A stretch of 41,645 bases of DNA from Candidatus Magnetominusculus xianensis (GTDB lineage Bacteria; Nitrospirota; Thermodesulfovibrionia; Thermodesulfovibrionales; Magnetobacteriaceae), in the NCBI GenBank assembly GCA_001541255.1, contig LNQR01000076.1:1-41645 (forward strand). The letters are read 5' to 3'. A program made the translations under genes and the position numbers. Below the pieces are notes generated by a model. The model was not told where the DNA came from. It saw nothing but the letters and a program-made list of their open reading frames with translations, and did not search any database. Shown here piece after piece: positions 26,743 to 33,313 of the stretch (position 1 is the first letter of the stretch; each line of letters opens with the position of its first letter).

Positions 26743-27518
26743 CGCTCAATGGCCTCTTCAATGGACTTTTTAATCATCTCAGCCTCTGTAACCGCGCTGG
26801 GGGCGTGAAGAAACGGTGGAGCTGCGTTGATGTCTGCCCTGACGATGTCCGGGCTAAAGCTGATATGCCCGATGAGCTTCATGCCTTCAATGTTCTCTTT
26901 GATGAAATCTAAGTCGGCAGCATCCCTGATTTTACTTGCCGCGACAAAGACATTTTTGACGCCAAGTGTTTTAGCCATTTCCTTGATTGTCCTGGCGGTT
27001 TGGAGGCTCCTTGAGCCTGGCTCAACGACGACGACAAAGGCGTCAACCGCCTCAGCAGTCCCGCGCGTGAGATGCTCTATACCTGCTTCCATATCAACTA
27101 TAACCACCATATCGGGATCAAGAACAATGTGCCTGAGCAGCCTTTTAAGAAATACATTCTCAGGGCAATAGCACCCCGATGACGCCTCTTTGGATTTACC
27201 CATGACCAGCAGCTTTATACCATTAATATCAATGCTGCACGCCTCTGGAATGTCATCTACACGCGGGTTTAGTTTAAACACTCCGCCCATAGAGCCGGGT
27301 TTTGAGCCGGTTCGCTGTTCAATCAGCTCAGACATCTCTGCAATTGGTTTTATGTCCTTGATTTGAGACTGAGAAAGGCCGAGGGCTGAGGCCAGATTTG
27401 CATCGGGGTCAGCGTCAACGGCTATAACCCTCCTGCCAGCGCGCACATACAGATAGCTCAACATCGCCGCAAGCGTGGTTTTCCCGACACCGCCTTTTCC
27501 TGTAATTGCGATTTTCAT
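26739..27518 (-). CDS. cooC: CooC-like nickel-insertion ATPase for CO dehydrogenase
   Basis: A 259-residue SIMIBI/MinD-type ATPase. It has the deviant Walker A GKGGVGKTTLA (residues 7-17), a switch region DADPDANLASALG, and VVIVDMEAGIEHLTRG. The CxC pair C116/C118 (SGCYCPEN) is the metal-binding motif at the CooC dimer interface. CooC proteins load nickel into the carbon monoxide dehydrogenase C-cluster, and AcsF homologues serve acetyl-CoA synthase. The sequence alone does not separate the two. It is first in the operon cooC-fau-folE-folD-metV, which argues for the Wood-Ljungdahl pathway. The ATG has no Shine-Dalgarno sequence and sits just downstream of a strong promoter. Confidence 0.88.
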   Translation of the reverse strand: MKIAITGKGGVGKTTLAAMLSYLYVRAGRRVIAVDADPDANLASALGLSQSQIKDIKPIAEMSELIEQRTGSKPGSMGGVFKLNPRVDDIPEACSIDINGIKLLVMGKSKEASSGCYCPENVFLKRLLRHIVLDPDMVVIVDMEAGIEHLTRGTAEAVDAFVVVVEPGSRSLQTARTIKEMAKTLGVKNVFVAASKIRDAADLDFIKENIEGMKLIGHISFSPDIVRADINAAPPFLHAPSAVTEAEMIKKSIEEAIER

Positions 27519-27526
27519 GAACTATT

Positions 27527-27556
27527 ATTTTACCAAATGAGATGAGATTATGTCAA
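27527..27556 (-). promoter_or_regulatory. Promoter of the cooC-folate operon, leaderless geometry
   Basis: On the minus strand a perfect TTGACA (27556-27551) is followed after 18 bases by TAAAAT (27532-27527). Only 8 bases (AATAGTTC) separate the -10 from the cooC ATG at 27518. The expected start site is thus 1-3 bases before the ATG, and there is no room for a ribosome binding site. The rest of the gap to gspG (27557-27619) shows nothing clear. Confidence 0.65.
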
Positions 27557-27619
27557 AGGCGAGAATTGCCTGTCTGAAATGGCTGATGTAATTACCTTGT
27601 CACGCTAAATAGAGGCTGG

Positions 27620-28057
27620 TTATTCCCAGCTCGTAACATCTTTGTTTTCGCCCTCGCCGCCTTCTGAGCCGTCTGCCCCGAATGAGTAGAGGTCATAGTC
27701 GCTGTGTTTGCCGGGATAGACGTAGTGATATGGGCGTTTCCATGGGTCAGGCGGTATATTTTTCTTTAAATATGGGCCGTCCCAGCCGTCCGCTCCTGGG
27801 TTTTTCTGAAGCACTTCAAGGCCTTCTTCTGTCGATGGAAACCTGCCTGTATCCACCTTGAACTGTTCAAGTGCCTGTCCGAGAAGTTCAATCTGCGCCT
27901 TAGCGGCGGATTGCTTACTCTTTCCAACCTTACTAAACATACGCGGGGCAACCAGTGCCGCAAGAAGCCCAAGTATCAGCATGACTACCAGCAGCTCAAT
28001 CAGTGTAAAACCACGTTTATCTTTAACTATCAGCATAGCTTTTAAATTCAACCCCAT
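27620..28057 (-). CDS. gspG: Type II secretion major pseudopilin GspG, orphan
   Basis: The 145-residue prepilin has a short basic leader and the prepilin peptidase site KRG/FTLIELLVVM (cleavage after G16), followed by the hydrophobic N-terminal helix. The C-terminal domain has the GspG hallmarks: FPSTEEGLEVL, GWDGPYLKKNIPPDPWKRPYHYVYPG, and YDLYSFGADGSEGGEGE with the calcium-site acidic residues. GAGGAGG lies just before the ATG at 28057. No other gsp gene is within the window, so the rest of the system must be elsewhere. Confidence 0.93.
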   Translation of the reverse strand: MGLNLKAMLIVKDKRGFTLIELLVVMLILGLLAALVAPRMFSKVGKSKQSAAKAQIELLGQALEQFKVDTGRFPSTEEGLEVLQKNPGADGWDGPYLKKNIPPDPWKRPYHYVYPGKHSDYDLYSFGADGSEGGEGENKDVTSWE

Positions 28058-28171
28058 TCCCTCCTCTGTAAGTATGCCGTTATGTTAGCAAAAAATTATG
28101 TGAAAAATAAAGGGCTGATGTCAGATACGCTGTGCTGCTTAAATGAGTTTAATAAAGCTGCTTAAGACAAA

Positions 28172-28216
28172 TTACAAGATTCTGCATCTTACTTATGATC
28201 ATCAGACTTGTAAGAT
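28172..28216. promoter_or_regulatory. Nested inverted repeats upstream of hicBA
   Basis: TTACAAG (28172-28178) is answered by CTTGTAA (28207-28213), and ATCTTAC (28186-28192) by GTAAGAT (28210-28216). The right arms abut or overlap the -35 of the hicBA promoter, the usual place for an operator. The HicB here is short and shows no DNA-binding domain, which weakens the idea of self-regulation. The remainder of the gap 28058-28274 shows no gene. Confidence 0.35.
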
Positions 28217-28245
28217 TTGCAATAAATGCCTAAAAACTGTAAAAT
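28217..28245 (+). promoter_or_regulatory. Promoter of hicBA
   Basis: TTGCAA (28217-28222) and TAAAAT (28240-28245) are separated by 17 bases. The leader of about 22 bases contains GGAGG before the hicB ATG at 28275. Confidence 0.6.
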
Positions 28246-28274
28246 AATAGCTAATAAGTACCTGGAGGTGTTCT

Positions 28275-28475
28275 ATGAGATATAAAGTAAATCTTAAGAA
28301 AACAGAAGAGGGTTATTCTGTTTGGGTTGTCGGTCTTCCTGGGTGCTGGTCACAAGGTAAAACAGAGGAAGAAGCGCTCGAAAATATCAAAGATGCCATT
28401 CAGTCATATATAGAAACCGTGGAAGAATTAACAAAAGGTAAAGAAACTCGTTTTGTTGAAGTGGTTCATGCCTAA
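28275..28475 (+). CDS. hicB: HicB-family antitoxin, short form
   Basis: The 66-residue protein has the partial-RNase H fold sequence of HicB antitoxins: YKVNLKKTEEGYSVWVVGLPGCWSQGKTEEEALENIKDAIQSYI, here described as one run with its GLPGC core. It ends shortly after that domain (FVEVVHA). The C-terminal DNA-binding part found in longer HicB proteins is absent. It should bind and block the HicA toxin encoded immediately downstream. The antitoxin comes first, and the genes overlap by 8 bases, which couples their translation. Confidence 0.9.
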   Translation: MRYKVNLKKTEEGYSVWVVGLPGCWSQGKTEEEALENIKDAIQSYIETVEELTKGKETRFVEVVHA

Positions 28476-28680
28476 ATTGTCAGGGGTAAATCATCAGCGG
28501 GCTGTCAATGCTTTTAAAAATGCTGGCTTCAGAATAGCTCGTGAGGGTAAACATATTACAATGACCAATGGTGAACGAATCATAACAATTCCACGAGCAA
28601 ATCCGGTTGACGCATTTACAATGGCAGGAATCGTGAAAGATGCAGGTCTTACCATTGAAGGATTTAAAAAACTGTTATAG
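28468..28680 (+). CDS. hicA: HicA-family mRNA interferase toxin
   Basis: The 70-residue protein has a dsRNA-binding-like fold with the catalytic His in EGKHITMTNGE, the family's G-(S/K)-H segment, and the C-terminal AGIVKDAGLTIEGFKKLL helix. HicA proteins cleave mRNA independently of the ribosome and are neutralised by HicB. I use the ATG at 28468 (MPKLSGVNHQRAV). The frame is open to a TTG at 28453, but the family normally starts close to the PKLSG segment. It converges with the flavoprotein gene ending at 28723. Confidence 0.9.
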   Translation: MPKLSGVNHQRAVNAFKNAGFRIAREGKHITMTNGERIITIPRANPVDAFTMAGIVKDAGLTIEGFKKLL

Positions 28681-28722
28681 CAGAATAGTAAAGACACCAT
28701 GTATGTAGCCTCGTTTATTAAT

Positions 28723-29508
28723 CTACGGAGCAGGCCATGGGACGCTGCCTGGCCCCAGGTCTTTCATCATATTCATCGTCACTCCTGCGATTGCCTTTGC
28801 CGCCGCTGCTTTGACAGGATTTATGCTTGTATCGTAGTAGTAGCCCTTACCGTTATAAAACTCATAGTCAGCCGGTAAATACTGTCTGCATTTGAGGAAT
28901 ATCTTTTGCATGATGTGAAAGCTGATAAGGTCTTTCAGCTTGGGTATTGGCAGTGTTGTGTTCAGGCAGGCGCTGTAGAATTTTTTTGCTGCCTCGTCAA
29001 TGGCTTGCTCCTTTCTTGTGACCGCCCGTTGCGTCTGCGCCCACGGCGGCGTTGCTATCCCCAGCTCGTGTACTATCTGTGAGCCTGCCAACGCATTTTT
29101 TAGTAACGACAAAGTAATCTCCGGGTTGTCACCTCCCATGTTCACTATGGACAATACCTTCTGACGGTGAAACTTTGGCCGATGAGTTGTGTAGGCGAAG
29201 CGGTCAATAAAATTTTTCATGAGCCAACTGACATTAAGCACATACATCGGTGATGAGAGAATGACACCGTCTGCCGCCAACAGCTTTTGCTCTACCACAG
29301 CGCGGTCATCCTTAATCAGAGGACACCTATTCTCGCCTGCAGACAGGCAAGTATAGCAGCCGGTACAGAGTTTCAGATTTAGGTCTTTCAGGAAGAGGTA
29401 CTCAAAGTCAGTGCTGCCCATTGTCTTCATCTTCTCTTCAATCATTCTTACTATCTGATACCCGGCGCCTTTCCCCCTGGGGCTGCCCATTACTGCTATT
29501 ATTTTCAT
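28723..29508 (-). CDS. NADPH-dependent FMN reductase / iron-sulfur flavoprotein family
   Basis: The 261-residue protein has a flavodoxin-like N-terminal domain (KIIAVMGSPRGKGAG phosphate loop; DGVILSSPMYVLNVSWLMKNFIDRF for the flavin). A Cys cluster, CTGCYTC-x7-C (C48, C51, C54, C62), could hold a [4Fe-4S] cluster as in the iron-sulfur flavoproteins of anaerobes. The C-terminal 80 residues are an extension typical of larger members. AAGGAGG lies upstream of the ATG. It is the last gene of the run starting at 33059. The electron partner is unknown. Confidence 0.85.
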   Translation of the reverse strand: MKIIAVMGSPRGKGAGYQIVRMIEEKMKTMGSTDFEYLFLKDLNLKLCTGCYTCLSAGENRCPLIKDDRAVVEQKLLAADGVILSSPMYVLNVSWLMKNFIDRFAYTTHRPKFHRQKVLSIVNMGGDNPEITLSLLKNALAGSQIVHELGIATPPWAQTQRAVTRKEQAIDEAAKKFYSACLNTTLPIPKLKDLISFHIMQKIFLKCRQYLPADYEFYNGKGYYYDTSINPVKAAAAKAIAGVTMNMMKDLGPGSVPWPAP

Positions 29509-29538
29509 GCCTGACGCCTCCTTTGCTGAATAGTTTAG

Positions 29539-30183
29539 CTATTTCTTCTCGTACTTATGTCTAAGGAACTCAACTACGGCAGGCAGTATGGAGATTATAA
29601 TTATTGCAAATATGACAAGCGTAAAGTTGCGTTTGACTATCGGGATATTGCCAAAGAAATACCCGGCCGTTGAGCATATGCCAACCCAGCATATGCCGCC
29701 AATGATGTTATAGGTGGTAAAGCGTTTGTAGTTCATCTTGCCAATGCCGGCAACAAATGGGGCAAATGTTCTTATAATGGGCACAAAACGGGCTATGATT
29801 ATTGCTTTAGCCCCGTATTTCTCGTAAAACTTTCTTGTGCGCTCAAGGTATTCTTTGTTTAGCAGGCGTGAGTTTTCGTAGTGAAATACCTTCGGGCCAA
29901 TATAGTAACCAGCCCAGTAGTTCACAGCATCTCCGATTATTGCGGCCAGAGAGAGCGAGATTATCAGCCAGTGGAGCTTAAGAGTACTTATAGCGGCAAT
30001 CGTCCCGGCAGCAAACAGGAGTGAATCCCCGGGTAAAAACGGTGTTACGACAAGCCCTGTCTCACAAAACACTATTACTGAAAGCAGGGCGTATGTCCAC
30101 ATACCGTAGCTGTTTGCTATATCGCCGAGGTGTTTGTCGAGGTGCATAACAATCTCTATGAATTGTTTCAACAGGTCTATCAC
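29539..30183 (-). CDS. DedA family membrane protein
   Basis: The 214-residue protein shows the DedA/SNARE-associated (VTT) fold: FCETGLVVTPFLPGDSLLFAAGTIAA, then GDAVNYWAGYYIGPK, FYEKYGAKAIIIARFVPIIRTFAPFVAGIGKMNY and a C-terminal helix. The Arg pair in ARFVPIIRTF is conserved in the family. DedA proteins act in membrane homeostasis, several as lipid (undecaprenyl phosphate or phosphatidylethanolamine) flippases. The GTG start overlaps the permease stop by 4 bases (GTGA). Confidence 0.93.
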   Translation of the reverse strand: MIDLLKQFIEIVMHLDKHLGDIANSYGMWTYALLSVIVFCETGLVVTPFLPGDSLLFAAGTIAAISTLKLHWLIISLSLAAIIGDAVNYWAGYYIGPKVFHYENSRLLNKEYLERTRKFYEKYGAKAIIIARFVPIIRTFAPFVAGIGKMNYKRFTTYNIIGGICWVGICSTAGYFFGNIPIVKRNFTLVIFAIIIISILPAVVEFLRHKYEKK

Positions 30184-31646
30184 TGCAATGTTGCCCTCCT
30201 TGTCCTCTTAACAGAATATGTAAAATAAATAACAAGGCCGATTACCAGCCACACTATTAGTCTCATCCATGTATCAAACGGTAGTCCGAACATGAGATAA
30301 AGACAAAAGAGTATCCCCCCGATGGGGACAGCAATGCCGCCCGGTGCCCTGAATGCCCTGTGTCTTTGCGGCTGAGTGTATCTGAGAATCAGCACCCCTG
30401 AGCAGACTATCAAAAAGGCAAGAAGTGTCCCTATGCTAACCAGCTCTCCGGCTATTTGAATCGGCAAAAGCGATGAGGCCACACACCCAAAAAGCCCAGT
30501 TATAATAGTCGAAACATGCGGGGTATTGAATTTCTTGTTGATTTTTGAGAACCCCTTTGGAATCAACGAATCCCTGGACATCGAATAAAATATCCTTGAC
30601 TGACCCATCAGCAGCACAAGTATCACTGAGGACAACCCTGCTATTGCGCCGATTTTAACAAGGGGAGAAAGAAAATGGAGCCTCATTGCATCTACAGCAA
30701 CCGCAATAGGGGCAGACACCTGTAAATCTGTATAGCGTACCACAGATGTTAACACCAGAGAGACGCTCACATAGAGAACTGTACAAATAATAAGGCTGCC
30801 AAGTATCCCTATGGGCAGGTCGCGCTGAGGGTTCCTTGCCTCTGATGCAGCCGTCGATACCGTGTCAAATCCTATATATGCAAAGAACCCAACACCCGCC
30901 CCGCGCAGTATCCCGCTCCACCCAAAAGAGCCGAACTCCCCCGTATTGGGCGGTATAAACGGACTCAGATAAGACATGTTCATAAAAAATACCCCTGCTG
31001 CTATAAATATGAGCAGTATCGATACCTTTAGAACAACTATCATAGAGTTAACCCATGACGAAAACCTTATCCCCATGAGGAGAACAACAGACATTGCAGT
31101 TACGATAAAGAGGGCCGGAACGTTTAAGACATCCCCCGTTACTACCCATTTGTGAGATGCTGTGTCATATGTAAACGGTGGCCCGCAGAGATACTTTGGA
31201 ATATTGATACCAAAATCGCCAAGGAAACTAACCACATATCCAGACCAACCAATGGCCACAGTAGCAGCCCCAAGAAAATACTCCAGAATCAAATCCCAGC
31301 CGATTATCCATGCTACTATCTCACCCAATGTAGCATAGGCATAGACATAGGCGCTGCCAGAGATGGGAATCATCGAGGCCAGCTCGGCATAACAAAGCCC
31401 TGCGAATCCACAAGCGACAAAGGCCAGAAGGAAAGACAGCACAATAGCCGGCCCGGCATAAGTTGCCGCGGCCTGTCCGGTCAGGACAAAAATCCCCGCC
31501 CCAACTATTGCCCCCACACCAATTGCTGTGAGTTCCACCGGTCCAAGTGTACGTCTTAGAGCAGCTTCTCTGCCGGTATCAGAAAACGCCTCTTCCTGCA
31601 GGGCGTCTATCTGTTTCTTTTGCAATAGTCTTTCGTATGTCTTCAA
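30180..31646 (-). CDS. APC-superfamily amino acid permease
   Basis: The 488-residue transporter has about 12 membrane helices. The N-terminus has the basic entry LRRTLGPVELTAIGVGAIVGAGIFVLTG, whose GAGIF loop contributes to the substrate site. Later come GFAGLCYAELASMIPISGSAYVYAYATLGE and FFAYIGFDTVSTAASEARNPQRDLP, typical of the cationic amino acid transporter (CAT/YfnA) branch. The substrate cannot be fixed from sequence. The start is TTG at 31646 with AAGGAG about 12 bases upstream. It lies 30 bases after the oxidase-like gene and overlaps the DedA gene. Confidence 0.9.
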   Translation of the reverse strand: MKTYERLLQKKQIDALQEEAFSDTGREAALRRTLGPVELTAIGVGAIVGAGIFVLTGQAAATYAGPAIVLSFLLAFVACGFAGLCYAELASMIPISGSAYVYAYATLGEIVAWIIGWDLILEYFLGAATVAIGWSGYVVSFLGDFGINIPKYLCGPPFTYDTASHKWVVTGDVLNVPALFIVTAMSVVLLMGIRFSSWVNSMIVVLKVSILLIFIAAGVFFMNMSYLSPFIPPNTGEFGSFGWSGILRGAGVGFFAYIGFDTVSTAASEARNPQRDLPIGILGSLIICTVLYVSVSLVLTSVVRYTDLQVSAPIAVAVDAMRLHFLSPLVKIGAIAGLSSVILVLLMGQSRIFYSMSRDSLIPKGFSKINKKFNTPHVSTIITGLFGCVASSLLPIQIAGELVSIGTLLAFLIVCSGVLILRYTQPQRHRAFRAPGGIAVPIGGILFCLYLMFGLPFDTWMRLIVWLVIGLVIYFTYSVKRTRRATLQ

Positions 31647-31676
31647 TATTAAGCGGCTCCTTTGTACAATTTTGAG

Positions 31677-33059
31677 TTATCCATCATGCAGAGGCGTGGC
31701 AGGATTATTATTTTTTGAGCGCATTGCCCTCAACACTACTATCAGAAACAAAAAGCCACCTAGTATGGCTACAGCGCCGCCGAGCCCCATAAGCCCCATG
31801 CTTGCAACTTTTTTAAACGTGTCGAGGCTCTGGGCGCTGCCTGTTACCTTGCGCTGAATGCCGTGACCACCGCCCCAAGCGAGTCCGGCTATATGAATAA
31901 GCTGTCCGGCGGCGTATATGAATGTCTGGAGTTTTGCAAGTTTTACAGTGGGCTCGTTGAATCCGAAGCGAGGCAGCAGATAATAAGTCAGCCCCATGAA
32001 TGATAGAGTTACGCCAACAATTACGCCGTGGTAGTGGGCTGGGATAGTGACGTTGACGCCGCTAATCATATAACCGATAGCGCCGCCCGCCCCAAACAGC
32101 AGCATCGAACTAATCAGGGCAGCGCGCAGGTGTTTTTTATTTGCCTCTATCTTTGTTTTAATAATCGATGCCATGATTAGCAGTGCGATGACGATAACCG
32201 GCGCACCAATCCCCCACTCCATCAGCTCAGTGAATTGTCCTATGTACTCCTCTGACCCTGTCTGTTGTGTAAGGATAATGATTGGGGCATAGAGAGAGGA
32301 AATAAGCAGCACTGAAAACATGGCAACTGCGGTCTTTGGGGTGAGGTTAGGGGAAAGACCTGCTGCCCTGGCAAGCCACACCCAGGCGGTGAGCATAATT
32401 ACGGTATCGAGCATCTGAAGCAAATGACCGCCGCCCCAGAACAATATCTCATAGTATCTAAGCGGGGGGAGGTCTTTGGGGATAGAGAGGTATGTCCATA
32501 GGAGCGTACACATTGCAAGCAGTCCGATGACAGCCCCGGCATAGAGTCCGAACTTCTGCGCCCCATCATCAGAGTCAGTTGCGTTGGAAAGTGAAATAGT
32601 GAGTAGAGCGCGCAAGAGCAGCAACGTGAATCCGGCGAAGAATATGATAACCCCAATGTGAAATATCTTATCGTCAAGCATAGGCACATAATTGTTCATA
32701 AGCGGATGACTGGCGCCGAGAAAAGGCGACAGTGCGATAATGACTGTACCAGCGGCAGCAACACACAAGGCAGCATACCCTAAACCAATAAATGATTCGC
32801 TGCCGTTTAAAGTCCATAGTACGCCAGCAAAGGCAAGGAACCAAATCGTAACAGACAAATCGACATGAACAACGAGGGCAACTTTAAAGAAATCGATAAG
32901 AGGGAATATATCCTGGATTTTAGGAGTACGAGAAAGTACAAGCAAAACAGCCAAAAGCCCTGAAGTAAGCAAAGAGGCAACGCCAAGGAACAACCAACCG
33001 GCAGCCAGCGAACAGCGCTTCCCCGCAGTGACTTCAAGCACACTTAACACCGTATTCAT
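31677..33059 (-). CDS. Heme-copper oxidase subunit I-like membrane protein lacking the helix-VII His pair
   Basis: The 460-residue protein has about 12 hydrophobic segments. It follows the subunit I plan: His65 in VVHVDLSVTIWF (low-spin heme ligand position of helix II), His212 in FWGGGHLLQMLDT (helix VI Cu-B ligand position), and His342/His344 in IPAHYHGVIVGV (helix X heme ligands). NNYVPMLDDKIFHIG is shared with uncharacterised members annotated as cbb3-type subunit I. The His-His pair expected on helix VII is absent; the segment reads LYAPIIILTQQTG. The HxxxY Tyr is also missing. There is no subunit II gene nearby. It may be a heme-binding quinol or electron-transfer protein rather than an oxidase. 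Confidence 0.7.
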   Translation of the reverse strand: MNTVLSVLEVTAGKRCSLAAGWLFLGVASLLTSGLLAVLLVLSRTPKIQDIFPLIDFFKVALVVHVDLSVTIWFLAFAGVLWTLNGSESFIGLGYAALCVAAAGTVIIALSPFLGASHPLMNNYVPMLDDKIFHIGVIIFFAGFTLLLLRALLTISLSNATDSDDGAQKFGLYAGAVIGLLAMCTLLWTYLSIPKDLPPLRYYEILFWGGGHLLQMLDTVIMLTAWVWLARAAGLSPNLTPKTAVAMFSVLLISSLYAPIIILTQQTGSEEYIGQFTELMEWGIGAPVIVIALLIMASIIKTKIEANKKHLRAALISSMLLFGAGGAIGYMISGVNVTIPAHYHGVIVGVTLSFMGLTYYLLPRFGFNEPTVKLAKLQTFIYAAGQLIHIAGLAWGGGHGIQRKVTGSAQSLDTFKKVASMGLMGLGGAVAILGGFLFLIVVLRAMRSKNNNPATPLHDG

Positions 33060-33067
33060 ATAGCGAT

Positions 33068-33096
33068 ATAATAAGGGATAGGCGCGGTAAAGTCAA
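33068..33096 (-). promoter_or_regulatory. Promoter of the oxidase-like operon, leaderless geometry
   Basis: On the minus strand TTGACT (33096-33091) and TATTAT (33073-33068) are exactly 17 bases apart. Eight bases (ATCGCTAT) separate the -10 from the ATG at 33059, so the transcript should start about 2 bases before the start codon. No purine-rich ribosome site exists upstream of this ATG. The spacing is the same as at cooC. Confidence 0.65.
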
Positions 33097-33244
33097 TGGC
33101 GAGCATTGAGGTGTGAAATGACGGCATAAAGCCGTGGGGATTTCAAGTATTCCATACCATGTTTAATATAGTTGTTGCGTTTATTATTATTTTATATTAT
33201 CCTACAAATATGAAATCATAGATTATGATGTCAGATATATAGCT

Positions 33245-33306
33245 TGTTACATAGAAGTAACATTAAACTGTATTTGTTAAGTTAGTAATGCCTAAATATA
33301 TAGGAG
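33245..33306 (+). promoter_or_regulatory. Inverted repeat and promoter region of the cas operon
   Basis: TGTTAC-ATAGAA-GTAACA (33245-33262) is a perfect 6-bp inverted repeat and could be an operator. TTGTTA (33274-33279), 17 bases and TATATA (33297-33302) make a possible promoter. However, its -10 abuts AGGAG (33302-33306), which is well placed as the cas3 ribosome site, so both cannot serve the same transcript. The rest of 33097-33244 is AT-rich with no feature I can support. Confidence 0.4.
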
Positions 33307-33313
33307 AATAAAT

